Part shown: one piece after another, positions 19,068-28,973 of the stretch
Layout: each line of letters begins with the position of its first letter
Numbering within the stretch: the stretch's first letter is position 1
Assembly (NCBI GenBank): GCA_963819685.1
Contig: CAWFXI010000006.1
Span: forward strand, 1 to 64,000
DNA from: CAIUGU01 sp963819685
GTDB lineage: Bacteria > Pseudomonadota > Gammaproteobacteria > Steroidobacterales > Steroidobacteraceae
Direction of reading: 5' to 3'
Length of the DNA: 64,000 nt
The notes under the pieces: model-generated
The model's database searches: none
What the model saw: only the letters and a program-made list of their open reading frames with translations
Told to the model about the DNA's origin: nothing
Made by a program: the position numbers and the translations under genes

Positions 19068-21580
19068 CGGGCGCGAGGGCGCTGCTGTTCGATGCACTGG
19101 TGACGGGCCCGTTGCGTCATACGGCCGGGAGAACGCTCCTGGCGGTACTGGTCATCGCATTGGGAGTTGCGCTGGGTCTTGGCGTGACGCTCATCAATCG
19201 TTCAGCGGCAAGCGAAGTCTCACTGGCTGCGCGCAGTCTGTTCGGACTCTCTGATCTCGTAGTCCAGGGCACCAGTGCCGGTTTTGACGAGGCGCTGTTC
19301 CCGGTGCTTGCGCGCATTCCGGGTGTGGCATTCGCCAATCCGGTCGTTGATGTGCAAGCGCGGGTGGCAGGCCGACAGGGCGGGATCAATGTGCTTGGCG
19401 TGGATTTCTTTCGTGCGTCGCGCATGCAACCTGCCATCGGGCTCGAGGCGCCACGCACGAATCTCGGCCCGCTCGCTGCCGATGCAGCGTTCTTGAGTCC
19501 GGCGGCCGCGCGCGATCTCGATCTCAAGGAGGGCGATACGCTGACATTGCAGGCAGGCCTCGACCCTGTCAGCTTCCGCGTCGCCGCCATTCTGCCCGCA
19601 GCGGCGTATCGCCAGCGTGTGGTCGTTCTCGATATCGCTACCGCGCAGTGGAAACTCAGGCAGACCGGACTGCTGCAGCGAGTCGAGATCAGGCTACGCA
19701 GCGGTTCTTCACCGGATGACGTGCAACGCAGGATCGCGGCACTGTTACCGCCAGGCGTGACGGTCAATACACCCGGTGCTGAATCGGATGAAGCTTTGCG
19801 CCTCACTCGCGCCTATCGTTCCAACCTGACTGCGCTGGCGCTCGTCGCGCTCTTCACGGGCGCGTTTCTCGTGCATTCCACGCAGTCGCTGGCTGTGATC
19901 CGTCGTCGCCGCGAATTCGCGTTGCTCAAGGCGATGGGTGTTTCCGCCAGGGAACAGGTTGGCAGCACCCTCGCCGGGGGAGTGATCGTGGGCGCCGTTG
20001 GGGCAATTGGGGGTGTCTTGCTCGGGATTCTGTTGGCCGACCTGGGGCTCAAGGCGTTTGGAGCGGATCTCGGTGCGGGCTATTTCCGTGGCGTCGCGCT
20101 GGAACTCAAGGTCGATTGGCTCGATGCAGGCGTGTTCTTCCTCCTCGGGACAGCGGCCGCAGTAGCCGGGACATTGCGGCCCGCTATTGCGGCCGCTCGA
20201 GTTCCGGCGGCGCTGGCGTTGAAGGCAGGTGACATCGAGGAGGGGCAAGTTCGTGGCAATAGTTTCGTTGGACTCGGTCTCTGGTTATTCGCTGGTTTTC
20301 TGCTGTTGCTGCCTGCCATCGACGGTCTGCCATGGGCAGGTTACGGCGCAATCGCCTGTGTGCTGCTGGGAGCCGTATTCCTGATGCCTGCAGTCATGCG
20401 GACAGTCTTGCTGGGGTTACCCATGATGCGTTCGGTGCCGTGGCAAATCGCTGCAGCACACCTGCGCGGGACTGCCCGTCAGGCGACGACCAGCCTCTCG
20501 GCCATCCTCGTCAGTTTCAGCCTGATGGTGGCGATGGCCGTCATGGTGACTTCGTTCCGCACGTCGCTCGATCAATGGCTGGAGAAAATCCTGCCGGCCG
20601 ATCTGTTCGTGAGGGCCGGCTTTGCTACCGAGACTGCTTATCTTGAGACGCCGGACCTTGAACTGCTGGCGGGGCTGCCTGGTGTACAGCGCGTCGAAGC
20701 CAACCGGTTCAGCCAGTTGGCGGTCGCGGGGCTTAGCACGCCGCTGACGCTGATCGCGCGCCCGATCTCCGAACCGAACGCCGAGCGGACGTTGTGGCTT
20801 GAAGGGGTCGCCCGGTCTCCAGCCCCTGCAGATACCCAGCCGGTATGGATTTCCGAAGCCGCTGGCGATCTGCTCGGCGCGGCACCGGATACAGTCTTTA
20901 CTGCATCGCTTGGAGGACGTGCCGTGAGGTTTTCAGTCCGTGGCTTGTTCCGTGACTACGAACGGCAAAATGGCGCTGTGGTGATTGATCGCACCGCGTA
21001 CCTTGCGTTGACGGGTGATGCGCGCGCAAACGCTGCCTGGCTCTGGCTCGACGATCAGGCAGACAGCAATCAGGTCATCGAAACCGTGCGATCACGCCTG
21101 CCCGGCATTGCAAACTACGACGTTCGTCGCCCCGGCGAGATCCGCGCGCTGACGTTGCGAATCTTCGATCGCACTTTCGCAGTGACCTACCTGCTGGAGA
21201 TCATCGCGGTCTTTATCGGGTTGGCCGGAATAGCGGCAAGTACCAGCGCCCAGGTGATTGCCAGACGCGCCGAGCTTGGCGTATTGCGACACGTAGGACT
21301 CATGCGCAGGCAGATCGGCTTCATGCTGGCGGCGGAGGGCGGTTTGCTTGGCACGGTGGGGGTCGTGGCAGGCCTCGTGATCGGCTCGGTGGTCAGTCTG
21401 ATTCTGATCTATGTGGTCAATCGCCAGTCCTTTCACTGGAGCATGGATGTCTATTTCCCCTGGGGCTTGCTGGCGGTCCTGAGTGTGGCATTGATCATCG
21501 CTGCCTCTGTCACGGCCGTCTGGAGCGGCCGGCTGGCGCTGCGCGACGATGTTATCCGCGCGGTGAAGGAGGACTGGTGA
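19064..21580 (+). CDS. FtsX-like ABC transporter permease
   Basis: An 838-residue permease with two FtsX-like halves. The first transmembrane segment lies at residues 20-45 (TLLAVLVIALGVALGLGV), a periplasmic domain follows, then three helices around residues 255-360, a further internal helix group at 400-470, and three final helices near the C-terminus. This duplicated arrangement is normal for the long DUF214/AttF-G type. The gene starts inside the ATPase stop codon and ends one base into the next start (TGATG) after a strong AAGGAGG, so the downstream lipocalin-like gene was translationally coupled. Confidence 0.92.
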
Positions 21581-21588
21581 TGGAAGAG

Positions 21589-21692
21589 AAGGGGATAGGG
21601 GATAGGGGATGGGGGATAGTGGTGAGAGTTGGAAAGGCGCTGTCCTTTTTCCGGCTTCTGACTATCCCCTATCCCCTATCCCCTATCCCCTT
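21589..21692. repeat. Long inverted repeat of GGGGATA units inside a coding sequence
   Basis: Four GGGGATA-type units at 21589-21620 are matched by four inverted units at 21661-21692. The 32-base arms pair with one mismatch (a G for A at 21611) around a 40-base loop. The structure begins 9 bases after the start codon of the lipocalin-like gene, so in mRNA it would fold into a very stable hairpin immediately after the initiation site. It also encodes the unusual peptide stretches KGIGDRGWGI and IPYPLSPIP. Confidence 0.85.
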
Positions 21693-22471
21693 ACTTCTTC
21701 TCCTGCTGCTAGGCCCGTTCGTAATGTCCATGGCGCTCGCGGCAGACTATCCACCGGTTGTTCGTGGCGCCCCTCTCACCTTCCCGGTGGATGAGGGCAG
21801 CCATCCGGAGTTTCGCATCGAGTGGTGGTACATCACGGGTTGGCTCGAAGACGACAGCGGCCAGTCAAGGGGCTTCCAGATCACTTTCTTTCGCAACCGC
21901 CCGGGGCTCGATGAAGGTAACCCTTCCAGGTTCGCGGCACGCCAGCTGCTGTTTGCTCACGCGGCGGTCAGTGATCCTGCTGTGGGTCATTTGCTGCACG
22001 ATGAGCGCGCCGCGCGTGCCGGCTTTGGTCTCGCCGAAGCCGCAGCGGGAAAGGTGGATGTAGTCATCGAAGACTGGTCCCTGCAGCAGGACGGTGAACA
22101 CTACCGCATTGTCGTTCCGGGAAAGGACTTCGATCTCGCACTGGATCTTGTCGCAACGCAGGCGCCGCTATTGCAGGGCGAGGGAGGCTTCAGTCAGAAG
22201 GGCCCGGATCCCGCTTCAGCCAGTCATTACTACAGCCTGCCTAACTTGAGTGTGACAGGCAGCGTGACGGTTTCAGGACGTAAACAGCAAGTCCGCGGCT
22301 CTGCATGGTTTGACCATGAATGGTCGAGCACATTGCTGGACGATGCTGCGCAGGGCTGGGACTGGCTCGGAATCAACATGAACGATGGCGGTGCATTGAT
22401 GGCTTTCCGCATGCGCGATTCGGAAGGAGGTCAGCATTGGGCTGGGGGGACTCTGAAGGGGAGGTGACAGC

Positions 22472-22495
22472 GGACAGGGGACAGGGGATAGTCAG
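22472..22495 (+). repeat. GGGGACA/GGGGATA repeat breaking the lipocalin-like gene
   Basis: Three units (GGACAG, GGGGACA, GGGGATA) end in GTCAG, the same order and end as the block at 13217-13242. It lies exactly where the reading frame of the lipocalin-like gene changes. Confidence 0.7.
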
Positions 22496-22898
22496 CGTTC
22501 ACATTCTCTCCGGAACGAAATCGAGTGGGTTCCGGTGCGTCGCTGGCGTTCACCGCGTACGGGAATCGAATATCCCGTCGAATGGCGCGTGCGTGTCGGC
22601 ACTCGCCAGTTTGCTGTACGCCCGCTCTTTGACGACCAGGAAAGCGATTCCCGACGCAGTACCGGAACGATCTACTGGGAAGGCGCGGTCGAGCTCGTCG
22701 ATGCAGCAGGAGCAGTGGCCGGCCGCGGTTATCTCGAGCTGACGGGGTACGGCAGCCGCTTGCGAATGTAAGCTGAACTGTTACCTTAATGTGTCGCTGT
22801 TAACAGTTGCCGCTGTTTCCGGACGCTATCCGGACTGAATAGCTGGTGCGCACTGCTAGGATTTCGCCCGCGATCCTCAAGCACTCAGCGAGCCGCCC

Positions 22899-24146
22899 GT
22901 GAACCAGACCCTGTCCACCGAATCAATACCGCGGCCGCTCAAGGTGCTGCATCTGGTCAGCGGCCAGACCGAGGGCAACACCACTGTAAATGGCACGCTG
23001 TTGCCGCTGCTGATGCGCGGCGATCGTCGGTCGGTACAGAGTTGTGTCGTCTACTTCGCTCCGGGCCACCCCCATGCTGCGGTGATCAGGCAGGGCGGCA
23101 TTCCTGTTCACGAAATCAGATTGTCACGCAGACGCTGGTCGCTGCTTGCGCCCCGCGGGTTGCTGCAGCTGACGCGCGACTTCACCCCTGATGTAATTCA
23201 CGCGTGGGGACACACTGCGCAACTCGCGGCGTCGCTATTGCGCAAGCTGGCGGTCACTGATGCTCGTTGTATCTGGAACATGACCAGCACTGATCCCTTG
23301 TCTGCGTCAAGCGGATCTCTGGATCGTGCCAAGCTGAAACTTGTTCTCAGGCTGGCGGACAAGGCTGACCAGCTCATCTATCCGGCGGAAATCGCCAGGT
23401 CACGACATCGACGCTTGGGGTTTCCAGAGCCGACTTCGGAAGTGATCGCAGCCGGCGTGGATGTCGAGCGATACAAGCCCGATTTCAGTGCGCGGCAACG
23501 GGTACGCCAGCAGCTGGAACTGCAGCCCAATGCCTTCGTCATCGGCATGCAGGCGCCCTTTCAGGCCGAGTTCGATCACCTCACTTTCTTCAAGGCGGCG
23601 GGCGAGATCATTCGTGCGAATCCTCACGCACAGATACTGCTCGCCGGCCGCGGGCTGCAGCGTGGCAATGCCCCCCTGATGGCGCTCGTGGGCGGTGGTA
23701 CGCTGGCGACACGCGTGCGCCTGCTCGGCGAATGGTCAGACAGTGCAGGGCTGTTCAATGCGTGTGATGTGGTCGTGTCGAGTGCGCTCACTGACGAACT
23801 GCGCATGACGCTGGTGATGGCGATGCTCTGCGGCGTGCCCTGTGTTGCAACGGGGATGGGAGCGCAGGCGGAGGTGGTTGGCACATTCGGGATCTCCGCA
23901 GAACCAGGCAGCGAGATATCGCTGACGCGTGGCATTGCGCGGGTCATGGAGATGCCGGCCGAACGGCGCGCTTTCCTCGCAAAAGGCGCTCGCCAGCATG
24001 CACTGACGAACTTCAACCAGCTGCGTTCGATTCAGCGCTACCACGCACTCTATCGTGGAACGAAAGCGACGACGGAAGCAGCAGTACCGCCCGTCAAAGA
24101 GCCCGTCGAGGCAGACCCCGCAACCGGGCAACTCACTGCAGCCTGA
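22899..24146 (+). CDS. Glycosyltransferase, GT4-like
   Basis: A 415-residue protein starting at GTG. The N-terminal half has the GT-B opening KVLHLVSGQTEGNTTVNGTLLPLLM and PDVIHAWGHTAQLAA; the C-terminal half has GVDVERYKPD, LLAGRG, RVRLLGEWSDSAGLFNACDVVVSSALTDELRMTLVMAMLCGVPCVAT, which is the donor-sugar binding region of family 4 glycosyltransferases (the usual ExxG Glu is replaced within DELRMTLVMAM). It has no signal or membrane segments. It probably adds a sugar to a lipid carrier or glycan; acceptor and donor are unknown. The 127 bases upstream contain an 8-base inverted repeat (22776-22783 and 22801-22808) that may end the previous transcript. Confidence 0.82.
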   Translation: MNQTLSTESIPRPLKVLHLVSGQTEGNTTVNGTLLPLLMRGDRRSVQSCVVYFAPGHPHAAVIRQGGIPVHEIRLSRRRWSLLAPRGLLQLTRDFTPDVIHAWGHTAQLAASLLRKLAVTDARCIWNMTSTDPLSASSGSLDRAKLKLVLRLADKADQLIYPAEIARSRHRRLGFPEPTSEVIAAGVDVERYKPDFSARQRVRQQLELQPNAFVIGMQAPFQAEFDHLTFFKAAGEIIRANPHAQILLAGRGLQRGNAPLMALVGGGTLATRVRLLGEWSDSAGLFNACDVVVSSALTDELRMTLVMAMLCGVPCVATGMGAQAEVVGTFGISAEPGSEISLTRGIARVMEMPAERRAFLAKGARQHALTNFNQLRSIQRYHALYRGTKATTEAAVPPVKEPVEADPATGQLTAA

Positions 24147-24407
24147 TCGATTGGCAATCACCGCTATGGCGCAAGGCCAATGGCGGCTCGTGTCCGCATC
24201 CTTTTCCGTATTTTCATCAAAGCCCTGATTTGACTGATAAACGCAGTGGGTGCGCGAGATCTCATCGCTTACCATAAAGCAGATTTTTCCATCGCTAATC
24301 GGGGTTTCCCCTAGCGTTGTGTGATGCAGTTCCGTATTCTCGGGAGGCATGAAGCGACAGGACGCCAGATCGAAGCGCACGGGGTGCCGAGGGCAAGGGG
24401 GTCCGCC

Positions 24408-24767
24408 ATGGCCTTTGACTTTTCGCGCTGGTCCCTGACCGCGCTGTTTCACTACAAGTCCCGGATCAGGGGCGAGCCCGTGCGCGCCGTCCAGGTCGCT
24501 AATCCGTACCACGCAGTCGCCATCATTCCCGGACCGCGGGCATGCGGTGAGGCGAAAAACATCGCGCGCAAGCGCTTCCTGTCAGCCGAAGCACCGCTGC
24601 TGCCACTCAAGAACTGCGATGCGGCGACCTGCACTTGTCGCTATCAACACCACGAGGATCGGCGCGGCGAGCCGCGCAGAGTGGTGGACGGCGCAGTCGT
24701 GCGCATGAATGGACAGTGGCAAGGCGTTGAACGCCGACGCGTTGGTCGACGCGCGGAAGACGCCTGA
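24408..24767 (+). CDS. Small conserved protein with a Cys/His-rich motif
   Basis: A 119-residue protein when started at the ATG at 24408, which has AAGGGGG seven bases upstream; an in-frame ATG lies at 24324. It opens MAFDFSRWSLTALFHYKS and contains AVAIIPGPRACGEAKN followed by CDAATCTCRYQHHEDRRGEPRR, a cluster of three Cys and two His that could bind a metal. The basic C-terminus is RRRVGRRAEDA. I believe similar small proteins exist in other Gammaproteobacteria, but I know of no function. Its end is 11 bases from the convergent eda stop. Confidence 0.6.
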   Translation: MAFDFSRWSLTALFHYKSRIRGEPVRAVQVANPYHAVAIIPGPRACGEAKNIARKRFLSAEAPLLPLKNCDAATCTCRYQHHEDRRGEPRRVVDGAVVRMNGQWQGVERRRVGRRAEDA

Positions 24768-24778
24768 GGCATCAGGTA

Positions 24779-25402
24779 TTACGTCCTGAGCGACGCGGCG
24801 TCGCGCGCCAGGGTCTCGATCTCCTGCCATTGCCCGCGATTCATCAGGTCGGCCGTCGCCAGCCACGACCCTCCAACGCAAGCGACATTCGGCAATTTCA
24901 GGAAGTCCGGAGCGGTGGCGCGCGTGATGCCTCCGGTGGGGCAGAACACCATCTCGGGAAACGGTCCGGCAAGCGCCTTCAGCATCCCGATGCCGCCAGC
25001 CTGCTGCGCAGGGAACAGTTTGCATGCAGTGAAGCCTGCAGTTCGGGCCGCGATCAGTTCTGACGGAGTCATCACGCCCGGCAGCAACGGATAGGACACC
25101 GTCTTCGCCGCCGCGATCAACTCAGGTGTGAGGCCAGGGCTGACACCGAACTGGGCGCCTACCGCGGCAGCCTCCGCAAATTCGTCGGCCCGGGTCAATG
25201 TGCCGACGCCAACGACAGCTTCCGGAACATGTTTCCGCATGGCCTCGATGGCCGCCATCGCTACCGGTGTGCGCAGCGTGATCTCAAGGACCCTGAGGCC
25301 ACCGTCGGCCAATGCTCGCGCAAGCGGCACGGCGTGTTCGAGACGGGTGACCGTCAACACCGGGATGACCGGCGAGATTCGCATCAGTTCATGAATGTTC
25401 AA
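24779..25402 (-). CDS. eda: 2-dehydro-3-deoxy-6-phosphogluconate aldolase
   Basis: A 207-residue class I aldolase that splits KDPG into pyruvate and glyceraldehyde 3-phosphate, the last step of the Entner-Doudoroff pathway. Catalytic residues are visible: Glu40 in VLEITLRTP and the Schiff-base Lys128 in CKLFPAQQ. FCPTGGI forms the phosphate-binding loop. The length is normal for the family. The frame opens with TTG at 25402; an ATG at 25384 is an alternative start. It follows edd by 29 bases and is almost certainly in the same transcript. Confidence 0.95.
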   Translation of the reverse strand: MNIHELMRISPVIPVLTVTRLEHAVPLARALADGGLRVLEITLRTPVAMAAIEAMRKHVPEAVVGVGTLTRADEFAEAAAVGAQFGVSPGLTPELIAAAKTVSYPLLPGVMTPSELIAARTAGFTACKLFPAQQAGGIGMLKALAGPFPEMVFCPTGGITRATAPDFLKLPNVACVGGSWLATADLMNRGQWQEIETLARDAASLRT

Positions 25403-25431
25403 GGCTTCGTTCTCAACTCAAGTCGGTCTTG

Positions 25432-27261
25432 TCAGGCCATGCAGGTCAGGGCGCCTTCTTCCGCCCCGGTCGCGAGCTTGCGGAAATTCGCGAAGAGCTC
25501 GCGGCCGGTGCCGGATTCATTCGCAAGAAGGTCGGGTCTGGGGACGGCACGCTGCTGCCAGACTGCGTCGTTCACGTGAGCTTCAAGCACCCCTGTGTGG
25601 CTGTCGAGCCGGATGATGTCGCCATCGCGCACGCGTGCAAGCGGGCCGCCATTCAGGCATTCCGGCGTTACATGGATTGCAGCCGGGACAGCTCCCGAAG
25701 CGCCCGACATGCGTCCGTCGGTCACGAGACCTACGTGAAAGCCCTTCGACTGCAGTGACGCGAGGCAAGGGGTGAGTTGATGGAGTTCCGGCATACCGTT
25801 CGCGCGAGGTCCCTGGAACTGCACAACGACAACGACGTCCCGCGCGAGCTTGCCTGCCTTGAAAGCGGCAATCACTTCTTCCTGGTCATTGAAGACCAGC
25901 GCTGGTGCCTCGACGACCCGATGTTCGGCGCGAACGGCTGAAGTCTTGATCACTGCCCGGCCGAGATTGCCCTTCAGCAGCTTGAGGCCGCCGTCGGCAC
26001 TGAAAGGACGGTGGGCGGGCCGCAGGACCTCTTCATCGCCTGACACTGAGGCAGCCGGCCTCCACGCAAGGCCACTCTCCGGAAGCCAGGGTTCCGAAGT
26101 GTAGTCGAGGAGGCTGCCTCCGGTGACTGTGGTCGTGTCTGCATGCAGATACCCTGCCGCCAGCAATTCACGAATCAGAAAACCCATGCCGCCTGCAGCC
26201 TGGAAGTGATTGATGTCGGCGCTGCCGTTCGGATAGATGCGAGCGAGCAATGGCACGGCCTCCGAGAGATCGCTGAAATCGTCCCAGGTGATCACGATGC
26301 CTGCCGCTCTCGCCATCGCGACCAGATGAATGGTGTGATTGGTCGAGCCCCCCGTCGCCAGCAGGCCGACGAGGGCATTCACGATGGCCCGATCGTCGAT
26401 AAGACGGGACAACGGCAGATATTCATCGCCAAGTGCCGTGATGCGTGCGGCACGGCGGGTAGCTGCCGAAGTCAATGCATCGCGAAGCGGCGTGTCGGGA
26501 GGCACGAATGCAGCGCCTGGCATGTGCAGTCCCATGACCTCCATCAGCATCTGATTGCTGTTCGCCGTCCCATAGAAGGTGCAGGTACCGGCGGAATGGT
26601 AACTCTGTGCCTCTGATTCCAGCAGCGCATCGCGGCCGACCTTGCCCTCTGCATAGAGCTGGCGGACGCGCGCCTTTTCCTTGTTGGGAATGCCGGAAGC
26701 CATCGGGCCACCAGGCACGAAGATGACCGGCAAGTGACCGAATGCGAGCGCACCCATCAGCAGTCCTGGCACAATCTTGTCGCACACGCCGAGACAAAGC
26801 GCTGCGTCGAACATGTTGTGAGAGAGCGCGATACCTGTTGACATGGCAATCACGTCACGACTGAACAGCGACAGCTCCATGCCCGCTTGACCCTGCGTCA
26901 CGCCGTCGCACATCGCCGGAACGCCTCCTGCAAATTGCGCGACTGCGCCGGCTTCGCGGGCGGCCAGTTTGATCAGACCCGGGAACCGTTCAAACGGCTG
27001 ATGCGCGGACAGCATGTCGTTGTAGGCCGAAACGATGGCGACGTTTGGCCAGCGCAGGTCACGGAGTCTGGCTTTGTCGGTGCTGCCCGCGGCGGCGAAA
27101 CCATGTGCGAGATTCGTGCAGGCAAGCTGACCGCGAGTGGTCCCATGCTGACCGGCTTGCTCCATCCGGCGCACGTAGTCCTCGCGCGTTCGGGCACTGC
27201 GTTCGCGAATGCGTTCGGTGACGCGCCGAATCGCAGAGTCGAGTGGCGGCAGGCTGGCCAT
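25432..27261 (-). CDS. edd: Phosphogluconate dehydratase
   Basis: A 609-residue Fe-S dehydratase of the IlvD/Edd family, converting 6-phosphogluconate to KDPG. The start at 27261 gives MASLPPLDSAIRRVTERI, in line with known Edd N-termini, preceded by a GGGG stretch. Visible family motifs include CTNLAHGFAAAG, VSAYNDMLSAHQPF, MCDGVTQGQAGMELSLFSRDVIAMSTGIAL, FYGTANSNQMLMEVMGLH, LLATGGSTNHTIHLVAMA and DGRMSGASGAVPAAIHV. The Cys in CTNL and others ligate the iron-sulfur cluster. It is followed by eda and is divergent from zwf across a 248-bp region. Confidence 0.97.
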   Translation of the reverse strand: MASLPPLDSAIRRVTERIRERSARTREDYVRRMEQAGQHGTTRGQLACTNLAHGFAAAGSTDKARLRDLRWPNVAIVSAYNDMLSAHQPFERFPGLIKLAAREAGAVAQFAGGVPAMCDGVTQGQAGMELSLFSRDVIAMSTGIALSHNMFDAALCLGVCDKIVPGLLMGALAFGHLPVIFVPGGPMASGIPNKEKARVRQLYAEGKVGRDALLESEAQSYHSAGTCTFYGTANSNQMLMEVMGLHMPGAAFVPPDTPLRDALTSAATRRAARITALGDEYLPLSRLIDDRAIVNALVGLLATGGSTNHTIHLVAMARAAGIVITWDDFSDLSEAVPLLARIYPNGSADINHFQAAGGMGFLIRELLAAGYLHADTTTVTGGSLLDYTSEPWLPESGLAWRPAASVSGDEEVLRPAHRPFSADGGLKLLKGNLGRAVIKTSAVRAEHRVVEAPALVFNDQEEVIAAFKAGKLARDVVVVVQFQGPRANGMPELHQLTPCLASLQSKGFHVGLVTDGRMSGASGAVPAAIHVTPECLNGGPLARVRDGDIIRLDSHTGVLEAHVNDAVWQQRAVPRPDLLANESGTGRELFANFRKLATGAEEGALTCMA

Positions 27262-27294
27262 CGATGAACCCCGATGTGAAAGGAAGCAGCAGAG

Positions 27295-27310
27295 TTTCAT
27301 TGTAGTGAAA
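27295..27310. promoter_or_regulatory. Palindrome overlapping the likely edd -10 element
   Basis: TTTCATTGTAGTGAAA has 5-base perfect outer arms. On the minus strand its centre reads TACAAT (27299-27304), a good sigma70 -10 for edd about 35 bases upstream of the start codon. A dimeric regulator bound here would block edd-eda. It does not match the HexR consensus well, and I found no regulator gene in this cluster. Confidence 0.4.
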
Positions 27311-27509
27311 GCCACCGCTGTCCGATACCGCAGTGAGTGTTCCATCTCAATGCAGCGCGCGTGTATGCTTGCACTCAAATGGCTCAATTGCCGATCACCG
27401 CACGCTGATTGCAGGTTGTTCCGGGCGTGCCACGCCAGCCATGATTCTTGCATCGAGAACCGTCGGTGCCGTTCGCAAAGCGATCCTGTATTGAGTGCGG
27501 AGAGGTTTC

Positions 27510-28970
27510 ATGCAGTCGGTGTCTCCATTTGACCTGGTGCTGTTCGGCGGCACGGGCGATCTGGCAATGCGCAAGCTGTTGCCCGCACTCTATCGCCGGC
27601 ATGCTGCCGGCCAGATTCCTCCGGACTCGCGTCTGATCGGTGTCGCGCGTGCCAACCTGACGCGAGAGGACTTTCTGACGATGGTCGAAGCGACCTGTCG
27701 AACCTATCTGACCGACGACTTCGATCAGGGACGCTGGGAATCCTTCAGCCAGCACGTTCACTACGCGAGATTCGATGCGACGATTGCCGATGACTTCGGG
27801 GCGCTTCAGGCATTGCTGGTCGGCCGCGAGAGCATGGTGCGCATCTTCTTCTTTTCGACCGCTCCCGGTCTGTTCACTGCGATCTGCTCCCAGATTGCAA
27901 CTGCCGGTCTTGTCACACCGGACTCGCGGGTCGTGCTGGAGAAGCCGCTTGGACAGGACCTCGCTTCGTCGCGGGCCATCAATGATGTGGTGGGCGCCAG
28001 CTTTCCGGAACAGCAGATCTACCGGATCGATCACTATCTCGGCAAGGAGGCGGTGCAGAACCTCATGGCACTCAGGTTTGGCAATGCCCTGTTCGAACCT
28101 CTCTGGGGTCGTGGCCGTATCCGGCATGTGCAGATCACGATCGCGGAACAGATCGGCGTCGAGGGACGGGGCATGTTCTACAACCAGACTGGCGCACTGC
28201 GCGACATGGTGCAGAACCATCTGCTGCAGCTGCTGTGTATCCTGGCAATGGAACCGCCCACGAGCAGCGATCCGGACGCCGTCCGCGACGAGAAGCTCAA
28301 AGTGCTGCGCTCATTGCGGCCGATCGCGGGCCGGGATGTGCTCGTGAAGACTGTGCGCGGCCAGTACAAGGCCGGCGCCGCCAACGGCATGCCTGTTCCC
28401 GGGTATCTGCAGGAAGGCGGCGTCGATCCCGACAGCGTGACGGAAACCTTCGTTGCACTGAAGGTCGAGATCGATACGTGGCGCTGGGCGGGCGTGCCGT
28501 TCTATCTGCGCACCGGGAAGCGGTTGCAGGAGCGCGTCACCGAGATCGTGGTGACGTTCGATGAAGTGCCCTACGCGATTTTTGACAGGCAGGCGACCGC
28601 CCAGTCACCCAACCGCCTGGTCATCCAGTTACAGCCTGAAGAGAGCATTACGTTGACGATTCTGGCGAAGAGCCCCGGGGAGGGCATGCGTCTCAAGCCC
28701 GTCGACCTCGCGCTCGATCTCGGCGAAACCTTCAAGATGCGCAGTCTCGATGCGTATGAGCGACTGTTGATGGATGTGGTTCACGGCAACCTCACGCTGT
28801 TCATGCGTCGTGACGAACTGGACGCTGCGTGGCGCTGGGTCGATCCGATCCGCGAGGGTTGGGCGCAGCACGATGCGAAGCCGAAGTCCTACACTGCGGG
28901 AAGCTGGGGGCCTGCAGCCTCCAGCGCGCTCGTTGGACGGGACGGCATCGCCTGGAATGACGAGCTATGA
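27510..28970 (+). CDS. zwf: Glucose-6-phosphate 1-dehydrogenase
   Basis: A 486-residue enzyme oxidising glucose 6-phosphate to 6-phosphogluconolactone with NAD(P)+. The ATG at 27510 follows GGAGAGG. Motifs: the nucleotide-binding LVLFGGTGDLAMRKLLPAL near residues 9-27, EKPLGQD, and the active-site signature RIDHYLGKEAVQNLMALRF; PFYLRTGKRL is also conserved. It is the first gene of zwf-pgl-glk and is divergent from edd, so all five genes feed the Entner-Doudoroff route from glucose. Confidence 0.97.
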   Translation: MQSVSPFDLVLFGGTGDLAMRKLLPALYRRHAAGQIPPDSRLIGVARANLTREDFLTMVEATCRTYLTDDFDQGRWESFSQHVHYARFDATIADDFGALQALLVGRESMVRIFFFSTAPGLFTAICSQIATAGLVTPDSRVVLEKPLGQDLASSRAINDVVGASFPEQQIYRIDHYLGKEAVQNLMALRFGNALFEPLWGRGRIRHVQITIAEQIGVEGRGMFYNQTGALRDMVQNHLLQLLCILAMEPPTSSDPDAVRDEKLKVLRSLRPIAGRDVLVKTVRGQYKAGAANGMPVPGYLQEGGVDPDSVTETFVALKVEIDTWRWAGVPFYLRTGKRLQERVTEIVVTFDEVPYAIFDRQATAQSPNRLVIQLQPEESITLTILAKSPGEGMRLKPVDLALDLGETFKMRSLDAYERLLMDVVHGNLTLFMRRDELDAAWRWVDPIREGWAQHDAKPKSYTAGSWGPAASSALVGRDGIAWNDEL

Positions 28971-28973
28971 GTC

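Larger units (their letters stand above)
21580..22771 (+). pseudogene. Lipocalin-like (AttH/CrtC-type) protein gene, interrupted by repeats
   Basis: The strong AAGGAGG before the ATG at 21580 shows the original start. The family domain begins after a signal peptide (ending SMALA, then ADYPPVVRG) with HPEFRIEWWYITGWLED and continues to WFDHEWSSTLLD, WDWLGINMNDGGALMAFRMRD and WAGGTLKG. There a GGGGACA/GGGGATA repeat (22472-22495) brings a stop at 22465-22467. The rest of the domain, RNEIEWVPVRRWRSPRTG to YLELTGYGSRLRM, follows in another frame up to 22771. A second repeat pair at 21589-21692 sits between the start codon and the signal peptide and lengthens the N-terminus by about 35 residues. 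Either insertion could impair the protein. The ABC pair upstream is intact. Confidence 0.75.
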
